Of a stretch of DNA of 64,000 nucleotides, positions 24,597 to 36,960 are shown piece after piece. The stretch's first letter is position 1; every line of letters starts with the position of its first letter. Source of the DNA: Anarhynchus alexandrinus (lineage: Eukaryota > Chordata > Aves > Charadriiformes > Charadriidae). The position numbers and the translations under genes are program-made. Under the pieces are notes generated by a model. The model did no database searches. It saw only the letters and a list, made by a program, of their open reading frames with translations, and was not told the DNA's origin. The stretch is taken from positions 527,715-591,714 of the forward strand of contig VUYV01000228.1 in assembly GCA_008711295.1 (NCBI GenBank). The letters are read 5' to 3'.

Positions 24597-27500
24597 CTAA
24601 CACAGTGACTGAGGAATTTCAGAGGGAAGTGATAGAAAATTCCTGGGTATTTTCTGTGTAGAGAAGTGTGAAATGAGAAGAGTGTGTCTATATTTTAAGT
24701 CTGAAGAAACCATTATTGACATCTAGTCAAGTCTTGGTCAAGAATCAGTTCTAGAGTCTATGTTAAACCCGTAATTTGTGATTGAGCTAAACTGAATTGT
24801 TCACTTCAGTTGTTCATTATTTTTTGTGAATCACTTTTTCTGAATGCACTTCATGAGATTGCATGGCTGTAATTTATGAATTACATTTATTTTTATCTTC
24901 GGAGTAGCCTGCATATTCTCAATAGAGATGAATGTGTTTGATGGGATGTCAAGAGGATTAGAATTCATTTCATGGTGACAGTTTGAAATTTGGTTTTGTT
25001 CTGCAAATAGGGGTAAATGTGTAAGAATGTTTCAGAAAAAAATAATTGTCTGGAGGTTTGACTGTATCTGTATTACTTTAAGTAAGTAGTGACTATTTTG
25101 CTTCCCAGTACCCAGTGTCTATAAATGTCTGTGGAGGTAAGCCTGATAAAACTTTTGTATGGGGGCATCCCCACCCATGGGCATGTGCGCAACAGTGGAA
25201 GAGAGGGAATATAAGATCCTTGTTAACTGTGGCCGTTGATTTGAACTAGGCACCATATGAGTTTGTGGTGTTAATTCTGTCTTTAGATTGTTTACATAGT
25301 CTTCTGTCCAATTATATTGTTATAGTACCATTATGTTTTAAATATCTGTGGTTACTACGTTCTGTGAAATTTATTGTAGACCAGCAAACTGTCAATATCT
25401 CAGATGTTGGAGTTTTGGTAAATATTTGCAAATGGTATCTTTTATTAAGTTGCTTTCTACCTAGCTACTTTGTGTACCTAGTGTGATGCTTTGGATTGGG
25501 ACAAGACTGTCTATGCTTCACTAGATTTAGCACCTGGTCTAAACTTTATTTGCAAAAATTTAATTAAGACCTGCTATGGTAATCTTGTGATTTTTTGTGT
25601 GTTTTGTTTTGTATTTGTGTAATAATGACATGTTACTTTGTGAAAATTGCCAAGAGAATTCTGAACATGCCTCCACCACCTGTACTTGGGTCTCCTTCTG
25701 CAGAATTCTTCTTGAGGCAGGAGATGGTCTGGGCAATGAGTTTACTAGTGAGTGGGTAGTGGAGAGGTACATCTTCATATTTCAAAATATTTCTAGTAAA
25801 GGGAAACTGAGCACGGGGAGGTCTTTCCTCCTCATTATTTCCCACATCCTATTATGTTAAGGAGACACAGAGGACACCCACTTGACTGATATCAAAGAAA
25901 TTAAAAGCTGTCTCTCCTGTAATTCAGTTTACCTAATTTGTAAGTTTAAAATGAATGGAGTACTACAACTAGCTTTTAATGTAGCCAGGGAAACTGAATG
26001 TGCACCTTGGTTCAACAGTAAATATGTTATCTTCTGCTCAGGGTAAGGGAACTGTCTTGACTTTGGGGCTGCCAGAGGAGGAGTAACTTGAACAGCTGCT
26101 GATGGAAGGGGGATTGGACACATGTGGGCAGGCTAAACCAGCCTGGAGTCAAGTCAGCCTAAAATGCAATGGCACTGCAGCGTGTTGCAGCCACTGGGGA
26201 ATACATTTACATGGGCTCCTTGACTGTTTCACCAGTTTTACCACTCTGCCACTTCAGTTCTTTTCACTTTTTAGTTCTTAACTCTTAGGTGGTTTTATCA
26301 CTGTAGCAAATTAGCTACAAATAGGCCAAAGTGCTCAGGGGAGTTTGTTGTTTTGTTTTGGTTTTGATATAGATGATACAGATTGTATTGTTAAGTTAGA
26401 CCTAAATACAGAAATAATTTATTCAGGTCAGTCCTGTTGATTCAGCCAAACTCTTACTCAGTGGGTGTTTCATGCTCAGGCCTTTGAAATCCAAATTTAA
26501 ATTCCCACATGAAACGTAGTTGTCCTAATGTGCATAAGCTATACTGATTAATTGAATTAGTAGCTTCCTTTAACAGGTCTTTGTGGACTGTCAGATTTTT
26601 GAATACTTTAAATGCACTTTCTTATTCATGACACAAGGATACTTTTATCCTTTTCACTGTTTTCATTTGTAAGGGACTCAACCTTTTTGTGAACCTGTAG
26701 GTAACTTACAAACTGTGATGCCTATTCATATACTGAATTCTAAAAGCATCACAGAATTTGATCTCACTCAAACTACTGCACAGGCCTGTTACAGAAAATA
26801 TAGCTTTGGATTTTTAGGTGGAATTAATCAAGAATCTTGTAGGATACCTTAAAGAGAATGAAGTAAATCAACTGAAGTTCCAAGTGAAGTCGATTTAAAA
26901 TAAAAGAATCAAGGTATCCAGGGTTTTGCTAAATGTTCATATTTCTCTAGTTGTCTACAAAAATGTTCTTAACGTAAAAGGAGAATGGAAATGCTACCTT
27001 GCATGAAGTCCTGGCCAGTAATTGTAAAATTATAAATGAGCTGGTTCATATTCCATTCATTTATTCAGGCTTCTACAATTCTGACAGGCACAGGCTGAAC
27101 TAAGAATAAATAAAAATCATACACTACTTCTCATTTTATTTCTGCCTTTTCAATCTGCATCTGAGTTAGATGAGTGATTTCTGCTCCACTCAGTTAAAAT
27201 GCTGCTCTTTAGAAAGAATTTTGATGATGCATAAGTAACAGGGGTAGCAAACTAGAAGAGTTTTTCTTGAAATATTAGTTGAAATTAATACAGAGCATCT
27301 ACTTTGTTGCATAATAATTCCAGTCTCTATTAAAATGGTATGTGACCTTCATATTCATGCACTTGCTTCATTAAAATAGTATTTTGAAATTTGTAACTGC
27401 AGAACTATATAAAACTCCTTAAATGCTCCATGAATAGGTGTCTTAGTTCAGCACATTTCTGCATGCTATTATAGAACAGATTTTAAAAATCGTTGTGAAT

Positions 27501-28541
27501 ATATGTTTTCTCGAGCCAAATAACATTTGTTTTGAGTTTATTACAAAGACTTGCAATAAATTTAATAGATTTCAGGTTGATTCCTTTTGCAGTTTTCCTT
27601 AAATTGGGTAGGCTTTTGCCTTCTGAATTTATAAATGTGAAAAACCAGTCTCACAGATTGTGTTCAGTCTGATTTTTAAGAACCAGATATGAGAAGATGA
27701 TTTCTGCAAGAATTCTGATTTTCAAAGTACATTTTCACAATTCTAGGAAAGCATTAACAGTACACACATTTTATACTATATATATTTTCTTCTGTGAACA
27801 GCAAACAGGTTTATGTGGCATTTAGATTTGTTACCATTTCTTTTTCTTAGTAACAAGTGATTTTTTTTTTTTACTTTTTTTTTCTTTTTACGTTAAAAGC
27901 CCTGCAAGTCAATTTTTTTATGTTTCCCAGAAGTATTATTTTTACATCTGTACAATAAAAAACATTCAGAGGTAATTAGGATAAGATAAAGGTCATTTTG
28001 ATTGAAGCACATTAGATGAAATGCAAAATTACTTTAGAGACATCCATTTACAAAGCCATTAACCGCACCCATTCAGTATATTGCTGAGTAATATATGTTT
28101 TTATTCTCAATCTAAGTCTGTAATCAGACTTAACTAATGCTCCTTCTGATGGAGATTACAAGGAGCAGTACAAGTACAGAAGCTGCTAACAAGATACTTG
28201 CTACATTATATATGCATTAATGAATCTTGTGTAGTATTTAATCTATTATGTGGTATTTATTTATTTTTGAGGGAATGTTAATCTTTTTCAGTTGTTTCCT
28301 TCACCCACATTCAGTGATAGATCAAAACTAATAAATTGATGTTTCTGTAAGTGTTTCTCCCTACAGTGTCTAGATGGTTGCAAAGATTCCTCTAGTAATT
28401 TCTTCTTTGGGGTTTTTAGTGGGGTTTTTTTTGGTGTATTACATATTGTCCATAAGAAAATTATAAGTGCATATACAAGAAAACATGAAACATTGCAATG
28501 AGTTTTTGAGCATTTATAACACTAATCCTTTTTTTTTACAG
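24597..28541. other. AT-rich sequence, no gene seen
   Basis: No coding frame or repeat family recognised. The segment near 27960-28100 has balanced, non-repetitive composition with homeodomain-like ATTA words and could be a conserved non-coding element, but conservation cannot be judged from one sequence. Confidence 0.5.
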
Positions 28542-28647
28542 AATCTGCCATACCATCTTTATATACACGTTACTTAAGTAATATTTATCACAACTCTGTG
28601 CACTACATGGAAAAAAGAGAAAGGGAAGATGAGTTTGGAAACTTTGT
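28542..28647 (+). other. Candidate coding exon, 106 nt, unknown product
   Basis: Preceded by a strong acceptor-like sequence (CCTTTTTTTTTACAG, AG at 28540-28541) and followed by a good donor-like GTAAGA at 28648. One frame is open throughout, with two leading and two trailing bases (AA, 34 codons, GT); the other two frames contain stops. The peptide starts SAIPSLYTRYLSNIYHNS and continues with YMEKREREDEFGNF, a composition more like a soluble protein than like translated AT-rich noise. I do not recognise it. An open frame of this length is not rare by chance, so it remains a candidate. If real, it would place this part of the window in the intron-exon body of a plus-strand gene. Confidence 0.3.
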
Positions 28648-29894
28648 GTAAGAAATGTGCGCAAACAGTCAGAATATTTGCTATTTGAAGCTTTTCTATT
28701 ATAATTGACTAATAGAGCTCAACATCCTGTATTTCTCAGAGGCAAACATATATAAGCACTAGTAGTTTGAATTATCAGCTTCATGTCATGCTTAAACTTC
28801 TACATTGTTTTAATGTACAGTCTTTTTAAATGTAATGAGAGCACATGCCTAAAATCCTTATCTGGAATTGTAGGAGTGGAATTCTAGTCCAGCTGTGGAG
28901 CTGAGAGCAAAACTTCAACTCACTCCAGGGCAGAATTTAATTGTAAATGCCAGACATGCACTCAGCAGGCTTTTTAAATTCTTTTAGGCATGACCACATG
29001 AACACTGCTGACAGGTCTGTTAACATGCTTAAAGTTGGACATTTTAATTATTTGAAGGCTTTGACTTTTTTTAGAAGGACGGAAAGAAACATTATAGAAG
29101 GTTAACATTTTAAATGTATTTTGGTGTCAGTCGCTATTGTGCATCCAATTATAATCAGTGCTATTAAGTACAATGATACAGATGGCAACTTTTTCTGGTT
29201 TTGCGTTTTTTTTTGTAGTGCCTGTAGAAATTTTCTTCATTGAAATACACCAAATTATTTAGTAACTTTCCCCCCAAACTTAACCATAGTCATGTATGTA
29301 CGTTGGTGGAATAAATAGGATGATTGCAAAAGGATAATTCTTATTATAGATTTGTAAGACAATATTACCCAGTTATAAAAGATGATACCGTAAGGGTGGT
29401 TTCAGATTATCACTGCTTTAAATGTATTGGGCAGAACTGAAAAATAAGTTCATTGTTCCATTGAATTTGAATGTGTGGGTGTCTTGTTTGGAAATGACAA
29501 ATTCTGATGTGACATGTCTCAGATACTTTATTGGCTTTACTTGAGCCTCAGTAAAATTTAGTCTTGACTGAAGTTTCCCGTAGAATGACATTCTAATGAG
29601 CTTCCTGGGTGTTAAGCATCCAAAAGCACACACACACCCCCCACCCCACCCCCAATACTTTGTTACTGCCTTGTGGTCAAAAGTAACAATATTATGTGGT
29701 CTTCTTAATAAATCCAGAACTTAAATTGCTGGGGAGGTTAATCAACAGAAACAGAAACAAAAAGAAAAGTTTTCATTTCCCATTTTTGAGGGTAATTTAA
29801 TGGAAATATTTTTCTTCTTGATTTTTCTGTTAGATGTTCTCATCAAGCTCTAACCCTCTGGATTTCATTCTTACTCCATTTTCTTCTATGTCAT
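28648..29894. other. AT-rich sequence, no gene seen
   Basis: Includes a C-rich/CA tract at 29627-29653 and short T-tracts. No repeat family recognised. Confidence 0.55.
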
Positions 29895-30156
29895 GTGGAT
29901 AGGACAAAGGGGTAATGGTTTTAAACTAAAAGAGGGCAGATTCAGACTAGATATAAGGAAGACATTTTTTACAATGACGGTGGTGAGACACTGGCACAGG
30001 CTGCCCAGAGTGGTGGCAGATGCCCCATCCCTGGAAATGTTCTGGATGGGGCTCTGAGCAACCTGATCTAGTTGAAGATGTTTCTGCTCATAGCAGGGGG
30101 TTTGGACTAGATGGCCTTTAAAGGTCCCTTCCAACACAAACTATTCTGTGATTCTA
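29895..30156 (+). mobile_element. CR1 LINE 3' tail fragment
   Basis: About 260 bp of CR1 in plus orientation, the only copy in the window on this strand. It encodes the very C-terminus of ORF2 (GNGFKLKEGRFRLDIRKTFF, then HWHRLP and APSLEMF), followed by the 3' untranslated region with GGACTAGATGGCCTTTAAAGG and TCCCTTCCAACAC. It ends in the octamer-like repeats CTATTCTGTGATTCTATA. The 5' part is truncated. The coding part is nearly free of stops until the expected C-terminus, so it is not among the oldest copies. Confidence 0.93.
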
Positions 30157-32772
30157 TATTTGTGAGATACCATCCCTGTGATCAGACTACTAAAGAAAGA
30201 AGATAAACGGGTCCTTTGGCAACACTGCCTCTAAAGCTGGTCTTGCCATATTACTCCATTTCCTATCTCTTCTTGAGATATCAGTCTAAGCATCAAATAT
30301 TGATGAATTAAGCTAAAAGTTCTCATCATAATTAATCTTTACTATTTTACCCAGAAACAAAATATAATCTGATTTATGCTAAAAAATTTTAAGCATTGTA
30401 GAAGTGCACAAAGCAGTGAAATAGAATCAGTGTACTGTGACTTGCACTACACCTTGAATTTGAGTGACACTGTATAAAACGGTTTCATTTCATTTATTCA
30501 GTTGTTCCTTTTCAGGAACTAGTTAATCAATCCCTGATTAATAGAGGGTGTGCAAGATTCAGTATTCTTCAGTATACTGCCTCTTATTTAAGTGTTTTCT
30601 TTACATGTTAACCGATGCGTGAAAGGAACTTTGTCTGAGTGGCTTGGCAATGTTGCAGTCCAGAGTATAAGCACCCCAAATTATCCAGTTAAAAGCACAC
30701 TTGTTTTTTCGAGGTTAACATTGGAACAAGGGGCATTTTGAGAAGATGAGGAGGCTATCCTATAGCCTGACATGGCTCACTGCCATAGTGGAGCTGTTGC
30801 CTTATTTATGAGCCATCAAAAAGGAGATGAACTGCATATGGCAGCACTGCATCTGAAACGAAGTTACTTTGTTCTGCTCTGAGTCTAGAAGAGCCAAACA
30901 GCAATTTAGTTCATAGTTATCTTGCATTAGGTCAAAAGTTGCCATTTGAAAAATTTTCTTCAGGCTTTGCAAGACCTTACTGGACTGTTAGCCTTGTGCT
31001 GAGATGTGTTGCTATCTTGAAAATCCTGTGCTTTTGTTTCATTTCTGTGCACATCCTAGCTCCGCCACAGTGAATGCAGTTCATTAACCCAGAAGGCCTT
31101 TTATGGCAACTACTGGGCACTTGAAGCAAACTGTCTGGCTCCACTGGTTAATGCTGTGCCCCATCAAAGATGAGAGAGAGAAGCCTGACAGTATGGTGTT
31201 CGTGCAAAGATGAAGGATAAAAGATAGCATTGTGGTGCTTTCTGTGCTCCTGCCTTTTTTTTCCACAGCTGTTCTTACTAATGTGTTCGACTTAGGCTAT
31301 TAGCATAACAAAAACAAGCACTCTTTAATATAAGGAACTACTTGCTGCTTTTAAAACCAGACAGACTGATAAGTATCTGTCCTTAATAACTTACAAGATT
31401 ATTTAAATGACTACATAACAACAAAATAATAGTATTAAACATCACAGAAAAGCTATCTGTTGTCTTCTTGCTTGTGCAGATGAATCTTACCATATCAATA
31501 TTAGAAACCTGAGCTCCCCTTTCTTGGAAAATCCATTTCTCACACACCCAAAGTAATTTTTTTCTAATTATTATATTGTATCTAAATTATGAACAGCAGT
31601 TCATAATCAAGGCTTGATTCCACCACTATAAGTACTCTCAGTACTCTGTAGAAAAGCATACTCTCCAATAATTTCAACTGAACTAAACACAGGTTTGTGG
31701 AGTGCACTTTCACTTGCACTTAGATTTCAGCTTCTCAGTCTCTGCTTGCCTTATTTACAATAGTTATTTTTTTAATCATGGATTAAGTACCCACAATTGT
31801 TAAAAATATAAATAGAAGTGATGATATAGCAGAAATTTTACACCGCCATACTACAGCTTCAGCCCTTGACTGCATGGTAGTGAAGCTTTTGGGGTCCTTA
31901 TACTTGTCCATGTTTTCTCTGTGCAGCTTCTTTAAGGTTGGAATATACTGGTTTTAAAAGGAAAGTTGAGATTTTTATAAATACGCAGGCTGGAGGCTAT
32001 TGCTTCCTATTGCCACTGTCATTCCAGGGAAGATCACTTCTCTCTGTGATTGTTGTCCCTGGAATTGCACCCTGTCCTGTTTTAGTGAAAATGAACTGGA
32101 TTCATTTAAACGTTAGTTTAACTTAAGTAGCCTGACTGGTCAAGGGGCCAGAAGTCTCTGGGAACTTTGAAGTGGTATTGCTGTCATGTCAGCTGAAATA
32201 GCTACCCCTAAAGGGAATCTGTAGTCCAGCCCTAAGATGGCTGTTAGCTTTGTCAATCGCCAAATACTTGACATAAAAAGCACAAGAAATGGTTGTATTT
32301 AATTACACTGTTTTACAGGATGAAACTGCTTAGCAGATAGTGATTTTCCAGTGTATAAACATTAAAATTTGTGCTTCCTAGCAGCCAGTAATACTGTAGT
32401 TGCTAATTTCTTCAGGTTAGAGCAGATGAAGAGAAGATTTTGAAACTCTCTTAAAGCTCATTTAGCCTATAAACACTTTTGTGGCCTGTAGCATTGAATA
32501 ATTCTTGTGGAGAGACATTAACTGTAACTTGAGGTCTCTCATTAAGAAACAGGTCTCTGGGAAAGCTGGCCTATTGGGGGTAGCGAGAGAAACATTTTAA
32601 ATGTAGAAGCAACTGTAGTCTTCTTCCTTAGCCAGGAGCTGTAAGACAACTTGAAATATAAACATGAAAAGTTAGAAATTACAAGTAGAACACTTGGTAA
32701 GTTAAATCCTTACTTGCAATGAAGCCAGCTTTCTCTGAGTAGTATGTAGGCACATGGTTCTTTTTGCCATAG

Positions 32773-32838
32773 GTATTTATTTGTTAATATATTAATTATT
32801 TTTTATCTATTATTATAATAGTATTTATTTGTTAATAT
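32773..32838. repeat. Direct repeat of an 18-bp word, period 48
   Basis: GTATTTATTTGTTAATAT occurs at 32773-32790 and again at 32821-32838, with AT-rich sequence between. Probably an eroded tandem duplication. Confidence 0.8.
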
Positions 32839-34040
32839 TACAAAGGCACTTAATCATCTCCTTGTTTAGCTCTCAAATAATTTATTTAAAATCTCTATGT
32901 AATTTAATCATTAACAACTGTCAGCTTGGAAGTAGTACTCCACATTACTAATGATAAATACTGTTGGGAATTACACAATGTCTATATTTGACAATTAGTT
33001 TGAATGGTAATTCTGATCATGAATGTCTGTGGATTCTGATATATGGGTGGGTGTAAAATACGTTTCAAGAGCTTGTCTGTAGGGGGGAAATCCCTTAATT
33101 AACTCCTGCTGTTTGTGTGTGTCTCTATTTATTTTGCACTGGTTTAACCTAGTTCCAAAGTATTTCAGTATAATTCATATATATGTACATGTGTGTAATT
33201 ATATAAAAGTTAAGTTAGAACAGCTTTTAAAATTCTATTTGATTCAATAGACTTGTGGAGGCAGGCTTCAGTATGTGTCCTAAACTGGGAATTACTTCTT
33301 CATTGAAGAGGATCTGGTCAGTAACAGCAATATCCCATTTTTATTAATTATTTGGCTTTATAGTGTGGAATTTATAAGAAGTGCAAAGATATTTTTGTGT
33401 TTTATGTTATTTCTCTTCTGCTTTGTTTAGAATAGCATATAATGCTTTTATCTCCACAGAGCAAAAACCCTGGAGCAAGTTTTAAATGTGGTTTATAAAA
33501 TTACAATTATGAAAAAGGTAGATCTCAAAAAATAGTATTTTCTGTTATTGCCTTCCTCTGTTCTTTTGCAAACAATGTGCAGGTCAGGTACATTTTATTT
33601 CTACATTTTAGGTCTTACCAGCAGCCTAATTCGGTAAAAGCTCCTTGGCTTCTTCAGTACAGAGCTATAGTTATTCTGGCAGACAGTGCTTTGATGAGGT
33701 GGTTCACTATTAGGAATGGGCTTCACAAACGGAGTTCTTCTCATAAATGTTTTCAGAGTTGCCATCAATTCTAAGAGAAATTAAAGAAGCTGAGTTAATT
33801 TTAATAAAAGCAATTAGAAAAAGGCTGTTTATGTTGAACAGTGGTGTTATAAAGGCTTAGAGGTTCAATACAGAAGTTATATAATGAAACAGTGTTGTAA
33901 TTTAAAAGTAATAAAGCATTTAAAGAAATAACAAAAATAAATTGCAACCAATGTCTTCATGAACCACTCGGTTACTACTGGCTTCATAAGTATGATATCC
34001 TTGTTGTTTTTTTAAACGTGAAATGTAACATAATTAACCA

Positions 34041-34064
34041 AAATGCTGACAGAAGTCAGCATTT
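34041..34064. repeat. Perfect 10-bp stem, 4-nt loop hairpin
   Basis: AAATGCTGAC, loop AGAA, GTCAGCATTT. The arms are of mixed composition, so it is not a simple AT palindrome. No U-run follows that would suggest a polymerase III end. Function unknown. Confidence 0.7.
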
Positions 34065-36960
34065 GTTCTCATCTCTACTTGAACAGCTGGTTTATCCTCT
34101 TGATGTGTAAACTGCACACTTGGAACATAAAGAGCAAAAGCTGAGGAGATTGACCTCTCTGGGTAAATGAAGAGGATGATTAATTTTAAAATATTCTTAG
34201 AACTTCCTAATATAATTAATTTCTATTTTTGATGTATAATTCATCACTGTGGCCCCGGTAATCTTGTAGCATTAAATTAAGGTTGTATTTTTATACTCTT
34301 TTGAGAAGAGTTGCCAAAATCAAATTTCTTTCCCATCAGGATAGATATGAACATTTGGGATTTTTTTTTTCTACCTAGGGCTTCTTTCTCAAAGACTTAC
34401 AAAACAGTTAACTACAAACAAAATAAAAATCTGATTTTAATGGTAAAATCTGTACTTTTTTTCCTTGTTTTTTTCTTTTTTATTATGAAGTATTAAAAAG
34501 TAGCACCTTTGTTCCATTAGGACTTGTCAGGTTTTTGCTCTGCCTTTATGAAAATATTCATGAAAATGATAAGCTATTGTAAAGATAATACTCCTTGTTC
34601 TTCCAGCATTATGGATAGTTCTGAGTTGTTTTTACAATAGAGAGAAAGGGAGAGTGAAAAAGATGAGGGTCAAACACACCACAGCTTTATTATTTATTTT
34701 TCCTTCTGTAATATTAGTGTGAAAGAGATGGTAAGAGCACCAGGGCTGCAATTGTTTACCTCTTTGTTTTAATATTTTTACAAGTCAAATTGAAAAGTGC
34801 CAATTAAACTCTTAGGTAAAATCTTGATTGTCATTCAGAGGGCTTTGATTTTAATTTCATGGTGACTCTTGTATAATGGAAATATACTGAAAATATGTTA
34901 TCAGGATGAAATGAATATAAAAGCCTGTGCCCCTGCTATGCATATTGGCAAACAATTTTGCAGCAATAATGGCTATTTTTGAAGTTTTGCTTAACTACAG
35001 ACCTTATAGTTTAAGCAATTGTAGGCAGCAGAAGATACTTTATTAGCTGGTGGTGTAAACAAGGATGCATAAACCTTCCATTTCTCATAAACCAGGGAAT
35101 GTTGAACAGATATGCTATGCAAGGTTTTTCTTTTTTGATTGATTTTTTGATTGATTTTCTTACTATGTGTTGTGAGTATAACTTGACCTGTGTAACTTTT
35201 TTTTGTTAGCACACATTCAGTGTTTGACTGAAAGCAATATATGTGCATTCCTCAGAATAAATGTGTTCTTCCTTGCATAATTTTTTTTTGCATTAAGCAT
35301 ATTAAAATTAATATTATTTGTTTGTGGACCACAAGCTATTCTGTTATTGTCTGAACAGCCTAGGAAATGTGTTTAAATTGTATCTGCTATGTTCTTTGTA
35401 AAACTCTTTTATTTGCAATCTTGGATTTCTACTTACAAAGATAAATTACTAATAGTAAGTGATGCTCAAATCGTTTGGGAGGGCACCATAATAAATGGGA
35501 AAAAAAAATGAAAACAATGACTTAAAATTGAGCAATGAAAGATGTTGCAAGCATCCCTTTTTTTCTCTCACCTTGGTATGTATGTAGTTGAAATTAGTGG
35601 AAAAATATTTTATTTGAATCCAAAGTGGTTGTCTTCCGCCTGTTTTCTGTGCTGGTATATATAAGGAAGGTTAATTGTATTTGCCAATTGCAGAGCCATT
35701 CATTGCAGTCATTTTTTCCTGAACCGTTTTGTCCTTAGGCTTAAAACATGATGTACATTGCCTAAACTTTATATCCCAGCCATGCCACATCCGCACACAT
35801 GGAATAATTTTGCTTCACATGTCAGATTTAAGTGTCTTTGCATTTGTCCTTCACATTGCAATTTTTTCTTGATTAGTTACTTTCCTTTTTGTTGCAGAGT
35901 TCATTTTTGTAAGATATGCTTGTTTAAAAAATTACTAGAAAGGAATATCCCATTTACGTCTCTGTTTAATAAAGAATGTTAATATTATCAATGTTGCTAT
36001 AACTTCCATTGTATTGTTACTCCATGGAAGGACTGACTAAATTTTGACTTTTGGAAGTGAATGTTGTAAAGTTTCGCTATTGAGTAATTTATAATTCCTT
36101 TCCAAAATGTCTATGGTAATATCATCTTTTTTTCACATGCATCTTACTAAATTTTAGCTTGATGATACTTAGTAAGCACAGTGTTAAAGAAAACACATGA
36201 ACCTAGGGGAGGGGTTTCAAAAGCTAAGAAACAGCACATTACACAGAATTAAAGGAATAATCCTGGAATTGTATTCTGACTTGGATAACGTACTCTCTCT
36301 ATAAGATGGTACCTTTAAACATGAGGGTCCTGTAAACTATACTTTTTAACATTGTACAGAAACAGATCATTGCACAAAAAACTTCCAGCAAGTGTAGCAT
36401 AAAATAGCCACATTTTACAAGTAATTTGCTGTCCTTGATACCCCTTCAGCTAAACTTCATCTTCTCACTCTATATTTAGAGCAGTCCAATTAATATGTGC
36501 CATTAATAAGGCATCAGCAGGCTTTAATTTGGAAAGGGAAACATCCAATTTAAAATTAAACAAAGGATAAGACTTAATTAATGGGCAACTAGAATATTCT
36601 TGTAAGAACTTGGTTCGTTGTTTTTGAGCTAGTTGTTCTTCAGCTATTAGATGCATCTAGGTTATCTGAACTTCTTATTACATAAAATGAGACAGAGCAG
36701 TTTGGTGTTGTACAAAAGGTATCAGCATGTCTTCCAATATATTTTAGGCTGCTTCTTCAAGATGTTTTGTATTAGTGTGGAACTTTTGTGGTTTCTTCTC
36801 CTTGCCCCTCCTCATCAATTTTAAAGGCCATAAAATATTATTAATGTTATAGCAGCAGTTCTCAGTTGAGACCTGCAGACTACTTGTGTTGACGTTACAT
36901 TGCTTCTTTTCTTCCTTTTAATTTGCGAGCATCACTACAAGCAACCATATCTTTTATGAA

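Larger units (their letters stand above)
30157..36314. other. AT-rich sequence, no gene seen
   Basis: No coding frame or transposon recognised. It holds a 48-bp-period direct repeat at 32773-32838, a 10-bp perfect hairpin at 34041-34064 and a GATT-rich stretch at 35133-35160. 34681-34980 is balanced-complexity sequence with FOX-like TGTTTAC and ATTA words, possibly a regulatory element, unproven. Confidence 0.55.
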
